A stretch of 64,000 bases of DNA from Nematostella vectensis (lineage: Eukaryota > Cnidaria > Anthozoa > Actiniaria > Edwardsiidae), in contig NC_064035.1 of the NCBI RefSeq assembly GCF_932526225.1, positions 2,045,501 through 2,109,500 of the forward strand, in the 5' to 3' direction. The notes under the pieces were generated by a model. The model worked only from the letters and a program-made list of their open reading frames with translations. It was not told where the DNA came from and did not search any database. The number at the start of each line of letters is the position of its first letter. Position 1 is the stretch's first letter. Shown piece by piece: positions 1-13,059 of this stretch. Both the position numbers and the translations under genes were made by a program.

Positions 1-3000
1 GAGACAGTATAGTGCATAGACCTAGTTACCAGAGATAGATGCATATAGGGATAGACCTAGTTACCAGAGAGAGATGCATATAGGGACAGACCTAGTTACC
101 AGAGAGAGATGCATATAGGGATAGACCTAGTTACCAGAGAGAGATGCATATAGGGATAGACCTAGTTACCAGAGATAGATGCATGGATAGACCTAGTTAC
201 CAGAGAGAGATGCATATAGGGATAGACCTAGTTACCAGAGAGAGATGCATATAGGGATAGACCTAGTTACCAGAGAGAGATGCATATAGGGATAGACCTA
301 GTTACCAGAGATAGATGCATATAGGGATAGACCTAGTTACCAGAGAGAGATACATATAGGGATAAACCTAGTTACCAGAGAGATGCATATAGGGATAGAC
401 CTAGTTACCAGAGAGAGATGCATATAGGGATAGACCTAGTTACCAGAGAGAGATGCTTATAGGGATAGACCTAGTTACCAGAGAGAGATACATATAGGGA
501 TAGACCTAGTTACCAGAGAGAGATGCATATAGGGATAGACCTAGTTACCAGAGATATATGCATATAGGGATAGACCTAGTTACCAAAGAGAGATGCATAT
601 AGGGATAGACCTAGTTACCGGAGAGAGATGCATATAGGGATAGACCTAGTTACCAGAGATATATGCATATAGGGATAGACCTAGTTACCAGAGAGAGATG
701 CATATAGGGATAGACCTAGTTACCAGATGGAGATGCATATAGGGATAGACCTAGTTACCAGAGATATATGCATATAGGGATAGACCTAGTTACCAGAGAG
801 AGATGCATATAGGGATAAACCTAGTTACCAAAGAGAGATGCATATAGGGATAGACCTAGGTACCGGAGAGAGATGCATATAGGGATAGACCTAGTTACCA
901 GAGATATATGCATATAGGGATAGACCTAGTTACCAGAGAGAGATGCATATAGGGATAGACCTAGTAACCAGAGAGAGATGCATATAGGGATAGACCTAGT
1001 TACCGGAGAGAGATGCATATAGGGATAGACCTAGTTACCAGAGAGAGATACATATAGGGATAGACCTAGTAACCAGAGAGAGATGCATATAGGGATAGAC
1101 CTAGTTACCAGAGAGAGATGCATATAGGGATAGACCTAGTTACCAGAGAGAGATGCATATAGGGATAGACCTAGTTACCAGAGAAAGATGCATATAGGGA
1201 TAGACCTAGTTACCAGAGAGAGATGCATATAGGGATAGACCTAGTTACCAGAGAGAGATGCATATAGGGATAGAGCTAGTTACCAGAGAAAGATGCATAT
1301 AGGGACAGACCTAGTTACCAGAGAGAGATGCATATAGGGATAGAGCTAGTTACCAGAGAGAGATGCATATAGGGATAGACCTAGTTACCAGAGAGAGATG
1401 CATATAGGGATAGACCTAGTTACCAGAGAGAGATGCATATAGGGATAGACCTAGTTACCAGAGAGAGATGCATATAGGGATTGACCTAGTTACCAGAGAT
1501 AGATGCATATAGGGATAGAGCTAGTTACCAGAGAGAGATACATATAGGGATAGACCTAGTTACCAGAGAAAGATGCATATAGGGATAGACCTAGTTACCA
1601 GAGAGAGATGCATATAGGGATTGACCTAGTTACCAGAGATAGATGCATATAGGGATAGAGCTAGTTACCAGAGAGAGATACATATAGGGATAGACCTAGT
1701 TACCAGAGAAAGATGCATATAGGGATAGACCTAGTTACCAGAGAGAGATGCATATAGGGATAGACCTAGTTACCAGAGAGAGATGCATATAGGGATAGAC
1801 CTAGTTACCAGAGAGAGATGCATATAGGGATAAACCTAGTTACCAGAGATAGATGCATATAGGGATAGACCTAGTTACCAGAGAGAGATGCATATAGGGA
1901 TAGACCTAGTTACCAGAGAGAGATGCATATAGGGATAAACCTAGTTACCAGAGAGAGATGCATATAGGGATAAACCTAGTTACCAGAGAGAGATGCATAT
2001 AGGGATAGACCTAGTTACCAGAGAGAGATGCATATAGGGATAGACCTAGTTACCAGAGAGAGATGCATATAGGGATAGACCTAGTTACCAGAGAGAGATG
2101 CATATAGGGATAGACCTAGTTACCAGAGAGAGATGCATATAGGGATAGACCTAGTTACCAGAGAGAGATGCATATAGGGATAGACCTAGTTACCAAAGAG
2201 AGATGCATATAGGGACAGACCTAGTTACCAGAGAGAGATGCATATAGGGATAAACCTAGTTACCGGAGAGAGATGCATATAGGGATAGACCTAGTTACCG
2301 GAGAGAGATACATATAGGGATAGACCTAGTTACCAGAGAGAGATGCATATAGGGATAGACCTAGTTACCAAAGAGAGATGCATATAGGGATAGAGCTAGT
2401 TACCAGAGAGAGATGCATATAGGGATAGACCTAGTTACCAGAGAGAGATGCATATAGGGATAGACCTAGTTACCGGAGAGAGATACATATAGGGATAGAC
2501 CTAGTTACCAGAGAGAGATGCATATAGGGATAAACCTAGTTACCAAAGAGAGATGCATATAGGGATAGACCTAGTTACCGGAGAGAGATGCATATAGGGA
2601 TAGACCTAGTTACCAGAGATATATGCATATAGGGATAGACCTAGTTACCAGAGAGAGATACATATAGGGATAGACCTAGTTACCAAAGAGAGATGCATAT
2701 AGGGACAGACCTAGTTACCAGAGAGAGATGCATATAGGGATAAACCTAGTTACCAGAGATAGATGCATGGATAGACCTAGTTTCCAGAGAGAGATGCATA
2801 TAGGGATAGACCTAGTTACCAGAGATAGATGCATGGATAGACCTAGTTACCAGAGAGAGATGCATATAGGGATAGACCTAGTTACCAGAGAGAGATGCAT
2901 GGATAGACCTAGTTACCAGAGAGAGATACATATAGGGATAAACCTAGTTACCAAAGAGAGATACATATAGGGATAGACCTAGTTACCAGAGAGAGATACA

Positions 3001-3913
3001 TATAGGGATAGACCTAGTTACCAGAGAGAGATGCATATAGGGATAGACCTAGTTACCAAAGAGAGATGCATATAGGGACAGACCTAGTTACCAGAGAGAG
3101 ATGCATATAGGGATAAACCTAGTTACCGGAGAGAGATGCATATAGGGATAGACCTAGTTACCGGAGAGAGATGCATATAGGGATAGACCTAGTTACCAGA
3201 GATATATGCATATAGGGATAGACCTAGTTACCAGAGAGAGATACATATAGGGATAGACCTAGTTACCAGAGAGAGATGCATATAGGGATAAACCTAGTTA
3301 CCAAAGAGAGATGCATATAGGGATAGACCTAGTTACCGGAGAGAGATGCATATAGGGATAGACCTAGTTACCAGAGATATATGCATATAGGGATAGACCT
3401 AGTTACCAGAGAGAGATACATATAGGGATAGACCTAGTTACCAGAGAGAGATGCATATAGGGATAAACCTAGTTACCAAAGAGAGATGCATATAGGGATA
3501 GACCTAGTTACCGGAGAGAGATGCATATAGGGATAGACCTAGTTACCAGAGAGAGATGCATATAGGGATAGACCTAGTAACCAGAGAGAGATGCATATAG
3601 GGATAGACCTAGTTACCGGAGAGAGATGCATATAGGGATAGACCTAGTTACCAGAGATATATGCATATAGGGATAGACCTAGTTACCAGAGAGAGATGCA
3701 TATAGGGATAGACCTAGTAACCAGAGAGAGATGCATATAGGGATAGACCTAGTTACCAGAGAGAGATACATATAGGGATAGACCTAGTTACCAGAGAGAG
3801 ATGCATATAGGGATAGACCTAGTTACCAGAGAGAGATGCATATAGGGATAGAGCTAGTTACCAGAGAGAGATGCATATAGGGATAGACCTAGTTACCAGA
3901 GAGAGATGCATAT
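1..3913. repeat. 36-bp minisatellite, about 108 copies
   Basis: Head-to-tail array running off the left edge. The 36-bp unit contains GACCTAGTTACCAGAGAGAG followed by ATGCATATAGGGAT. Most copies differ by one or two substitutions (GAGATATATG, GGAGAG, AAAGAG variants), and a few lack the ATATAGGG segment (near 181, 2766, 2831, 2908). Short open frames inside are by-products of a unit length divisible by 3. The next exon (4107) has an acceptor needing an upstream exon, so the array probably sits in an intron of the plus-strand channel paralogue. Confidence 0.97.
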
Positions 3914-4106
3914 GTTTTGGAAAGCAAGGGGGATGGGGTGGGGAAAAGACTGTCCCCTGAGTATAAACCTGGGGCAACACCCATTTTTAGAGGAACGCCC
4001 TATGTTTTCTGATGAATTCTTTATAAGTTCGTTACCATAGAGTCGTTCGATTCAGTATCGTGAAATCCATATTTATGTTTATTTTCCATGTGATGTGACC
4101 CTCCAG

Positions 4107-4396
4107 CCGAATTGACGCTCGATGCCATGGCCCAACACCTCAAAGCACGTAAGTCCAAAGGTGCTCTGGTGGATACGTATGTTGCTGCTGAGGTGCCTAC
4201 ATTCACAGAGGCGTTCAAAAACCAGGAGTTCCGAGTTAGTCAGATGCTCGATCACTCTTCTAACTACGGCATCGTGTTTGGAGACGAGAATGGGCCACTT
4301 TCAGAGGACAGTTTCCAGAAATGTGTACATGACTATGTGCTAGTGAACAAGGCCGAGATATCGAAGAAAGTAGAGTCGAGAGTAGAGGCGCTTGAC
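4107..4396 (+). CDS. Exon: S2 ligand-binding half of channel paralogue
   Basis: Acceptor CCCTCCAG before 4107 and donor GAC|GTGAGT after 4396; 290 nt, entering in phase 1 and leaving in phase 0. It encodes about 96 residues including KGALVDTYVAAE and DHSSNYGIVFGDENGPL, which resemble the S2 lobe of ionotropic glutamate receptors (YGI-F followed by a polar helix). Confidence 0.82.
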
Positions 4397-5143
4397 GTGA
4401 GTAGATCAAAGAATGATTCTTCTTTCTGTCATGTAATGTTGTGTTACTAAAATGATAAGATTGAGGAGATTCAAAAGTTTAATCAAGTTTTTAGTATTAT
4501 ATGATACCTTTTATTCCTGACATCTCCTTATGAGCTTTATGCTAAGAACGTCATGAATTAAGATCTTCTGTTAATTATAACCTGCTTAAATGCTTTAGTA
4601 ATGTGGACAATCTTATATGTCTCAACAGTATCTTTATGAATAGGGTTTCGCTGTTAATAAGAAACTTATTTGTCTCTAGTATGAATCAATTTTGTAAATC
4701 GTAATTCTGTTTTCTCTCAGAAACCTAAAGAGAGTGCTGCGGTGGAGAAGTCGTCTGGTTTGTTCGACGCCAGCTCGCCCCTTTTCACCAATGCGGTCTA
4801 CAGCAGTCTTGGCATGCTTCTATTTCTGGCCGCTTGCGGGATCACCTGGGATTACGGCTACATGAGGCACTGGCGTAAGAAATCCGAGTTAGGTGAGCTG
4901 ATACCCCCCCTTACACCCTATACCCTGATACCCCTCCCTTACACCCTATACCCTGATACCCCTACCTTACACCCTATACCCTGATACCCCTCCCTTAAAC
5001 CCTATACCCTGATACCCCTCCCTTACACCCTATACCCTGATACCCCCCCTTACCCCCTTTAATCTTTAATTAGGATAATTGCCCCTAGCAAGCTAATCCG
5101 GCAATGAGCGGTCGACGACCAAGGACCAATGGATAAAAAAAAA

Positions 5144-5177
<34 letters not shown>

Positions 5178-8100
5178 GACTACAACAACAGAATAAATAA
5201 ATAAATAATAATAAATAATACATAAATAAACAGTACAATCAAGTAATAATAATGATACACAAAAAACACATTAAAAACAAATAAATAAAGCATACGATCA
5301 TTGCAGGATTAGCTCGCTAGGCAAGGCCGCACGAAATTGTGTTACAGTTGATATATTGTTAAAGCATGATTGAGACAGTGAGTTCCAAACTGGAACAGAT
5401 CTTACATAGAACGAAAACTTGTAACAATTTACTGCTGGTGTTGGATGGTCAAACTGGAAACAATGACGGGCACTAGTCCTAGTAGCATAATTGAAGTGTC
5501 TCAGCTTAATGTCAGTGGGAAAGTCAATGTTTACGTGATGAAAATTAACATTGTAAAATAAAGAAATATCATTTACCACTCTACGATTTTGTAACGATTG
5601 CCATCCTAGTTGGGCAATCATGTTTGAAACACTACTATCTCTACGATAATCGTTTGTGACAAAGCGGGCAGCGCGGCGTTGAATTGACTCGACACAGTTG
5701 ATGTCCTTTTGAGTGTGTGGAGACCACGCTGGGGAGGCATATTCAGCTGCAGGACGCACAAGACTAATGTAGGCTTTCTCCTTGACCTCAGCGGGACATG
5801 ATGATAAGTTCCTCTGGAGAATGTTTAGCACCCTGTTCGCTTTCTTCTTGATCTCGTCACACTGTTTGGACCAGTTAAGACTGGGCGTGATGTAAATGCC
5901 TAAGTACTTTTGAAACCGCACACCTTCCAGAACCTATACCCCCTTACACCCTATACCCTGATACCCCTCCCTTACACCCTATACCCTGATACCCCTCCCT
6001 TACACCCTACACTCTGATACCCCTCCCTTACACCCTATACCCTGATACCCCCCTTACACCCTACACTCTGATACCCCTCCCTTACACCCTATACCCTGAT
6101 ACCCCTCCCTTACACCCTATACCCTGATACCCCTCCCTTACACCCTATACCCTGATACCCCTCCCTTACACCCTGTACCCTGATACCCCCTTACACCCTA
6201 TACCCTGATACCCCTCCCTTATACCCTATACCCTGATACCCCTCCCTTACACCCTATACCCTGATACCCCTCCCTTACACCCTATACCCTGATACCCCTC
6301 CCTTACACCCTATACCCCCTTACACCCTATACCCTGATACCCCTCCCTTACACCCTACACTCTGATACTCCTCCCTTACACCCTATACCCTGATACCCCT
6401 CCCTTACACCCTACACTCTGATACTCCTCCCTTACACCCTATACCCTGATACCCCTCCCTTACACCCTATACCCTGATACCCCTCTCTTACACCCTACAC
6501 TCTGATACCCCTCCCTTACACCCTATACCCCCTTACACCCTATACCCTGATACCCCTACCTTACACCCTATACCCTGATACCCCTCCCTTACACCCTATA
6601 CCCTGATACCCCTCCCTTACACCCTATACCCCCTTACACCCTATACCCTGATACCCCTCCCTTACACCCTACACTCTGATACTCCTCCCTTACACCCTAT
6701 ACCCTGATACCCCTCCCTTACACCCTACACTCTGATACTCCTCCCTTACACCCTATACCCTGATACCCCTCCCTTACACCCTATACCCTGATACCCCTCT
6801 CTTACACCCTACACTCTGATACCCCCTTACACCCTATACCCTGATACCCCCCCTTACACCCTATACCCTTATACTCTTCCCTTACACCCTATACCTTGAT
6901 ACCCCTCCCTTACACCCTATACCCTGATACCCCCCCCTTACACCCTATACCCTGATACCCCCTTACACCCTATACCCTGATACCCCTCCCTTACACCCTG
7001 TACCCTGATACCCCTCCCTTACACCCTATACCCCCTTACACCCTATACCCTTATACTCTTCCCTTACACCCTATACCTTGATACCCCTCCCTTACACCCT
7101 ATACCCTGATACCCCCCCCCTTACACCCTATACCCTGATACCCCCTTACACCCTATACCCTGATACCCCTCCCCTTACACCCTATACCCTGATACCCCTC
7201 CCTTACACCCTATACCCTGATACCCTATACCCTGATACCCCTCCCTTACACCCTATACCCTGATACCCCCCCCTTACACCCTATACCCTGATACCCCTCT
7301 CTTACACCCTATACCCTGATACCCCCCTTACACCCTATACCCTGATACTCCCCCCTTACACCCTATACCCTGATACCCCCCTTACACCCTATACCCTGAT
7401 ACCCCTCCCTTACACCCTATACCCTGATACCCCTCCCTTACACCCTATACCCAGATACCCCTCCCTTACACCCTATACCCTGATACCCCTCCCTTACACC
7501 CTATACCCCGATACCCCTCCCTTACACCCTATACCCTGATACCCCTCCCTTACACCCTATACCCCCTTACACTCTATACCCTGATACCCCTCCCTTACAC
7601 CCTATACCCTGATACCCCTCCCTTACACCCTGTACCCTGATACCCCCCTTACACCCTATACCCTGATACCCATCCCTTACACCCTATACCCTGATACCCA
7701 TCCCTTACACCCTATACCCTGATACCCCTCCCTTACACCCTATACACTGATACCCCTCCCTTACACCCTATACCCTGATACCCCCTTACACCCTATACCC
7801 TGATACCCCTCCCTTACACCCTGTACCCTGATACCCCTCCCTTACACCCTATACCCCATTACACCCTATACCCTGATACCCCTCCCTTACACCCTATACC
7901 CTGATACCCCTCCCTTACACCCTATACCCTGATACCCCCCCCTTACACCCTATACCCTGATACCCCTCCCTTACACCCTATACCCTTATACTCTTCCCTT
8001 ATACCCTATACCTTGATACCCCTCCCTTACACCCTATACCCTGATACCCCTCCCTTACACCCTATACCCCGATACCCCTCCCTTACACCCTATACCCCCT

Positions 8101-8657
8101 TACACCCTATATCCTGATACCCTCTCTTACAACCAATACCCCTACACCCTATATATTTATTTCTTTTAAACCGTCGTGCTCGCTCTTCCCGTGCTATTTT
8201 TTTTTTTAGAAAATACGACAGCCATTAATTGATATGCAAATAAGCAATACGATAAATGAGCATCGCTTTGGAAAGGCTTTGCCTTTCGCTTTTGTCGAAA
8301 ATGGCCGCCAAAGCAATGTACAAAGTCGCACAAGGTTTCCAATGTTGTTAACCAAGCATCAGACATTTATTCTGGGTGGTTATTTTGAAGGTTTCTTGTA
8401 AATAAACCATTATATTTTAAGTTGTAAACCATAACAAAGGCTGGTTGATCGACATTCTCTAACCATTTTCTCGTTCTGCAGAAGAGCTTGAGATGCTCGG
8501 AGGGCCTGGTTACGAGGTGGCCAAGCGTAACATGGATATGATGGACGCCATGATGAGGGAGGTCCAGGAGTTCTACGATAACTGGAACCGTCGGCTGGAT
8601 GAGATTACCGTACGGCACGACGAAGAGCAGAAAGTCCTCGCCAAGCACCACAAGTAG
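4107..8657 (+). CDS. Glutamate-receptor-like channel paralogue, last three exons (5' part outside window)
   Basis: Join 4107-4396, 4721-4892, 8482-8657. The first exon needs two bases to complete a codon (phase 1), so the gene starts before the window. The translation gives the S2 half of a periplasmic-binding-protein fold, one membrane helix and a charged coiled-coil tail ending in TAG at 8655-8657. Phases (1, 0, 1) and motifs match the last three exons of the minus-strand channel gene: GALVDTY versus GALIDSY, SNYGIVF versus SSYGVVL, SSGLFD versus TSGLFD. The S1 half and pore are not visible. The role is inferred as a ligand-gated channel subunit in the plasma membrane. Confidence 0.82.
4721..4892 (+). 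CDS. Exon: last membrane helix of channel paralogue
   Basis: Acceptor TTTTCTCTCAG and donor TTAG|GTGAGC; 172 nt, phase 0 to 1. It encodes SSGLFDASSP and then a hydrophobic helix (SSLGMLLFLAACGITW) followed by basic residues (RHWRKK), as expected for an outward-to-inward helix equivalent to M4 of animal glutamate receptors. The 28-bp minisatellite starts within 10 bases of its donor. Confidence 0.82.
4898..5062. repeat. 28-bp C-rich minisatellite, left block
   Basis: About six copies of a 28-bp unit built from CCCTGATACCCC and CTTACACCCTATA. It starts right behind the 5' splice site at 4892/4893. It is the left part of an array now interrupted by a retroelement-containing insert (about 5063-5930). 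Confidence 0.93.
5138..5174. repeat. A-rich tract
   Basis: About 37 bases of nearly pure A on the plus strand, preceded by a unique segment (5080-5135). It looks like the poly(A) end of a small retroelement in the opposite orientation to the LINE fragment, or a separate insertion. A second A/T-simple stretch (AATAAATAATA type) covers 5190-5290. Confidence 0.6.
5298..5935 (-). mobile_element. Non-LTR retrotransposon (LINE) fragment, 3' part of reverse transcriptase ORF
   Basis: A 207-residue open frame on the minus strand ends at 5298. It matches the C-terminal part of LINE reverse transcriptases of the CR1/L2/Jockey type: YLGIYITPSLNWSKQ, an LVRPAAEYASPAWSPH motif, then IQRRAARFV and LGWQSLQNRR. 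The polymerase YADD core and the endonuclease are absent, so it is a 5'-truncated, immobile copy. It lies within the 28-bp array, showing insertion after the array formed. It is not expected to be expressed on its own. Confidence 0.85.
5930..8155. repeat. 28-bp C-rich minisatellite, main block
   Basis: Roughly 80 copies of the same unit as 4898-5062 (ACCCCTCCCTTACACCCTAT core), with frequent one-base changes and short deletion variants (for example CCCCCTTACACC). All lie in the last intron of the plus-strand channel paralogue. Frames translating as YTLIPL repeats are not genes. Confidence 0.95.
8482..8657 (+). CDS. Exon: cytoplasmic coiled-coil tail of channel paralogue
   Basis: Acceptor TTCTGCAG before 8482, phase 1, stop TAG at 8655-8657; 176 nt. 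It encodes a highly charged helical tail (MMDAMMREVQEFYDNWNRRL, then HDEEQKVLAKHHK). Heptad-like spacing suggests a coiled coil. It is shorter than the equivalent exon of the minus-strand paralogue (269 nt). Confidence 0.78.
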
Positions 8658-9823
8658 CTTGCCATGCGCCTGTGTTACACGCACCCCACACTAGTCGCAC
8701 CATACCCATCTGAATAGCATCGTGAGCACCTAATGGGACCAGACGGTATTTACCGATAAGAAAAATTCTGACAGAAAGCCACCGTGTTAGGTTAGCAGCA
8801 AGGAACACCTTAGACGCACCGTAGGCACAATGTAGAGGTCCTGATGGGTGCCACTTGCAAGAGGCTTTACTCCTTGATGTTAGAGTAAAGAGAATATCCA
8901 GAAGAAAGGCATAGTGCAGCTAAAAAGCACTGGACTTAGTCGACCTATGATCCGTTATACTCATCCAAGGTGATGGATTGAAGCAAGGAAGTATGAATAG
9001 GGATACCCAAATCGGAGTAGAGAAAGTGGAGACCCCTTAATTGATTGTGGTTCTAAATTAAGTGTTACCTTGGACTCCTAGACACTTTTAAAATCGGGGA
9101 AAGAATGTTAAAGTGTGGTACGTGCTGTGCTTTTGGAGATTATGTACATGAACAGTGAGTAGTAAAAATTCAAATGCACACATAAAAATATTTAGATAAA
9201 CCATAACTTCTTAAGCACTCAGCGCGTATTCAGAAGAGTAGAATTCGAGTGAAAAATGATTCTGTAATTCGTAGTAATACATAGCATAGAGGTGGGTTCT
9301 ACCTCGTTATTTAAGTATTTATTTGTCGCAAAAATGCACAGGCATGAACCAAAGATTCCATTTACCTACGTCCAATACAATATCGGTACGGCACGTCCTA
9401 CCAAAGATAACATACCTGATGATACGAAATCGCAAGCCAATTGCAATAAAGTATTTGCCTGACGTAGCATTTGGGAACACGCCTTCTAAAGTAGGCATTT
9501 TTGAGTTGCGCAACAGGACAAGGAGAGGGTTCATGAAATCCCACATTATACCGTCTTTCTTAGTGTTATTGAAGTTATCATCATCGAGTTATGTATTTTC
9601 AACGATAAATTCTATACGCTCTACATTTGATCACCTATGTTTCAGGGATGATGAGTGGGGCTTATCGCGTTAGTCTGTATGCCACTCGTCTCTTCTACTG
9701 ACTTCATGTAGTTGCGCCCCATGGGAAACCCCACTAATCATGTTCCACAAAGTCAAGTGTTTTTGTAAATAAAGATTTTGATTTTGACACGTACATCTGT
9801 CTATAAATAATATCGATGACAGT
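8658..9823 (+). other. Probable 3' UTR and downstream unique sequence
   Basis: No convincing gene. The stretch follows the TAG of the channel paralogue and contains two AATAAA hexamers (9445-9450, 9768-9773). Open frames here on both strands (9323-9673 plus, 9319-9546 minus) overlap each other and show no recognisable domain. The 31-bp array begins about 50 bases after the second hexamer. Confidence 0.5.
9768..9773 (+). terminator. Candidate poly(A) signal AATAAA
   Basis: Canonical hexamer about 1.1 kb after the stop codon of the plus-strand channel paralogue, in TGTAAATAAAG. An earlier hexamer at 9445-9450 is an alternative. Confidence 0.45.
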
Positions 9824-12800
9824 GGACACTCGGGGCGTAGCGGTTAGCGTGTCGTGACACTCGGGGCGTAGCGGTTAGCATGTGGGGACACTCGGGGCGT
9901 AGCGGTTAGCGTGTCAAGACACTCGGGGCGTAGCGGTTAGCGTGTCAAGACACTCGAGGTGTAGCGGTTAGCGTGTCGGGACACTTGGCGCGTAGCGGTT
10001 AGCGTGTGCTGGCACTCGAGGTGTAGTGGTTAGCGTGTGGGGACACTCGGGGCCTCGCGGTTAGCGTGTCGGGACACTCGGGGTGTAGCGGTTAGCGTGT
10101 CGGGACACTCTGGGTGTAGCAGTTAGCGTGTCGGGGCGTAGCGGTTATCGTATGGGGACACTCGGGGCGTAGCGGTTACGTGTCGGCACACTCGGGGCGT
10201 AGCGGTTAGCGTGTCAAGACACTCGGGTGTAGCGGTTAGCGTGTCGGGACACTCGGGGCGTAGCGGTTAGCGTGTCGGCACACTCGGGCCGTAGCGGTTA
10301 GCGTGTCGGGACACTCGGGGTGTAGCGGTTAGCGTGTCAAGACACTCGAGGTGTAGCGGTTAGCGTGTGGGCACACTCGGGGCGTAGCGGTTAGCGTGTC
10401 GGGACACTCGGGGCGTAGCGGTTAGCGTGTTAGGACACTCGGGGCGTAGCGGTTAGCGTGTCGGCACACTCGGGGCGTAGCGGTTAGCGTGTCGGGACAC
10501 TCGGGGCGTAGCGGTTAGCGTGTCGGGACACTCGGGGCGAAGCGGTTAGCGTGGGCACACTCGGGGCGTAGCGGTTAGCATGTGGTAACACTCGAGGCGT
10601 AGCGGTTAGTGTGTCGTGTGTCGGCACACTCGGGGCGTAGCGGTTAGCGTGTCGGGACACTCGGGGTGTAGCGGTTAGCGTGTCGGGACACTTGGGGCGT
10701 AGCGGTTAGCATGTGATGGCACTTGAGGTGTAGCGGTTAGCGTGTGGGGACACTCGGGGCCTTGCGGTTAGCGTGTCGGGACACTCGGGGTGTAGCGGTT
10801 AGCGTGTCGGGACACTCTGGGTGTAGCAGTTAGCGTGTCGGGGCGTAGCGGTTGTCGTGTGGGGACACTCGGGGCGTAGCGGTTAGCGTGTCGGCACACT
10901 CGGGGCGTAGCGGTTAGCGTGTCGGGACACTCGGGGTGTAGCGGTTAGCGTGTCAAGACACTCGAGGTGTAGCGGTTAGCGTGTCGGCACACTCGGGGCG
11001 TAGCGGTTAGCGTGTCGGGACACTCGGGGCGTAGCGGTTAGCTTGTCGGGACACTCGGGGCGTAGCGGTTAGCGTGGGCACACTCGGGGCGTAGCGGTTA
11101 GCATGTGGTAACACTCGAGGCGTAGCGGTTAGTGTGTCGGGACACTCGGGGCGTAGCGGTCAGTGTGTCGGGCATAGCGGTTAGCATATGGTGACACTCG
11201 AGGCGTAGCGGTTAGCGTGTCGGGGCGTAGCGGTTAGCGTGTCAAGACACTGGAGGTGTAGCGGTTAGCGTGTGGGGACACTAGGGGCGTAGCGGTTAGC
11301 GTGTCAACACACTCGAGGTGTAGCGGTTAGCATGTGGGGATACTTTGGGCGTAGCGATTAGCGTATCGGGACACTCGGGGTGTAGCGGTTAACGTGCCAA
11401 AACACTCGGGGCGTAGCGGTAAGCGTGTCGGGACACTCGGGGCGTAGCGGTTAGCATGTGGGGTTACTCGGGGCGTAGCGGTTAGCATGTGGGGTTACTC
11501 GGGGCGTAGCGGTTAGCATGTGGGGTTACTCGGGGCTTAGCGGTTAGAGTGTCAAGACACTCGGGGTGTAGCAGTTAGCGTGTCGGGACATTTAGGGTGT
11601 TGCGGTTAGCGTGTCGGGACACTCGGGGCGTAGCGATTAGCATGTGGGGTTACTCGGGGTGTAGCGGTTAACGTGCCAAAACACTAGGGGCGTAGCGGTT
11701 AGCGTGTCGGGACACTCGGGGCGTAGCGGTTAGCATGTGGGGTTACTCGGGGCGTAGAGGTTAGCATGTGGGGTTACTCGGGGCGTAGCGGTTAGAGTGT
11801 CGAGACACTCGGGGTGTAGCGGTTAGGGTGTCGGGACACTTAGGGTGTTGCGGTTAGCGTGTCGGGACACTCGGGGCGTAGCGATTAGCATGTGGGGTTA
11901 CTCGGGGCGTAGCGATTAGCGTGCCGGGACACTCTGGGTGTAGCGGTTAACGTGCCAAAACACTCGTGGCGTAGCGGTTAGCGTGTCGGGACACTCGGGG
12001 CGTAGCGGTTAGCATGTGGGGTTACTCGGGGCGTAGCGGTTAGCATGTGGGGTTACTCGGGGCGTAGCGGTTAGCATGTGGGGTTACTCGGGGCGTAGCG
12101 GTTAGAGTGTCAAGACACTTGGGGTGTAGCGGTTAGCGTGTCAGGACACTTAGGGTGTTGCGGTCAGCGTTTCGGGACACTCGGGGCGTAGCGGTTAGCA
12201 TGTGGAGTTACTCGGGGCGTAGCGGTTAGCGTGTCGTGACACTCGGGGCGTAGCGGTTAGCGTTTCGGGACACTCGGGGCGTAGCGGTTAGCGTGTCGTG
12301 TTACTCGGGGCGTAGCGGTTAGCGTGTCGTGTCACTCGGGGCGTAGCGGTTAGCGTGTCGTGAAACTCGGGGCGTAGCGGTTAGCGTGTCGTGACACTCG
12401 GGGCGTAGCGGTTAGCGTGTCGTGACACTCAGGGTGTAGCGGTTAGCGTGTCGTGACACTCGGGGCGTAGTGGTTAGCGTGTCGTGACACTCGGGGCGTA
12501 GCGGTTAGCGTGTCGTGACACTCGGGGCGTGTCGTGACACTCGGGGCGTAGCGGTTAGCGTGTCGTGACACTCGGGGCTTAGCGGTTAGCGTGTCGTGAC
12601 ACTCGGGGCGTAGCGGTTAGAGTGTCAAGACACTCGGGGTGTAGCGGTTAGCGTGTCGTGACACTCGGGGCGTAGCGGTTAGCGTGTCAAGACACTCGGG
12701 GCGTAGCGGTTAGCATGTGGGGATACTTGGGACGTAGCGGTTAGCGTGTCGTGACACTCGGGGCGTAGCGGTTAGCGTGTCGTGACACTCGGGGCGTAGC

Positions 12801-12945
12801 GGTTAGCGTGTCGTGACACTCGGGGCGTAGCGGTTAGCATGTGGGGAGACTTGGGGCGTAGCGGTTAGCGTGTCGGGACACTCGGGGCGTAGCGGTTAGC
12901 GTGTCGGGACACTCGGGGCGTAGCGGTTAGCGTGTCGGGACACTC
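9824..12945. repeat. 31-bp minisatellite, about 100 copies
   Basis: Unit of about 31 bp with core GGGGCGTAGCGGTTAGCGTG followed by TCGGGACACTC. Variants (GTGTCGTGAC, ATGTGGGGTTACTC, GTGTCAAGACAC) occur in local blocks, pointing to several rounds of expansion. It lies between the two convergent channel genes. The core resembles the D-arm/A-box part of a tRNA. Confidence 0.95.
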
Positions 12946-13059
12946 TGTCGGTATGGTCTGCTGCATGATTTTTCTCGCCAAAAAGTTTTATTGTGTGAGT
13001 GACTTGTAATGCTTATGCAGCTGTTAACGAGTGACACAAAAACGCGTTATGTTACTTTA

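Noticed and set aside
1-3913. Possible CRISPR array or bacterial repeat
   Set aside because: Units are directly adjacent with no unique spacers, and the surroundings are animal genes with introns.
5930-8155. Interstitial telomere repeat
   Set aside because: Animal telomeres repeat CCCTAA/TTAGGG. This 28-bp unit only contains CCCTATA and CCCTGATA.
9319-9673. Overlapping 116-codon plus and 75-codon minus frames
   Set aside because: Mutually overlapping, no domain, in the probable 3' UTR of the plus-strand channel paralogue.
9824-12945. Tandem tRNA genes
   Set aside because: The 31-bp unit is too short for a tRNA, and no B-box GGTTCGAATCC or acceptor stem is present.
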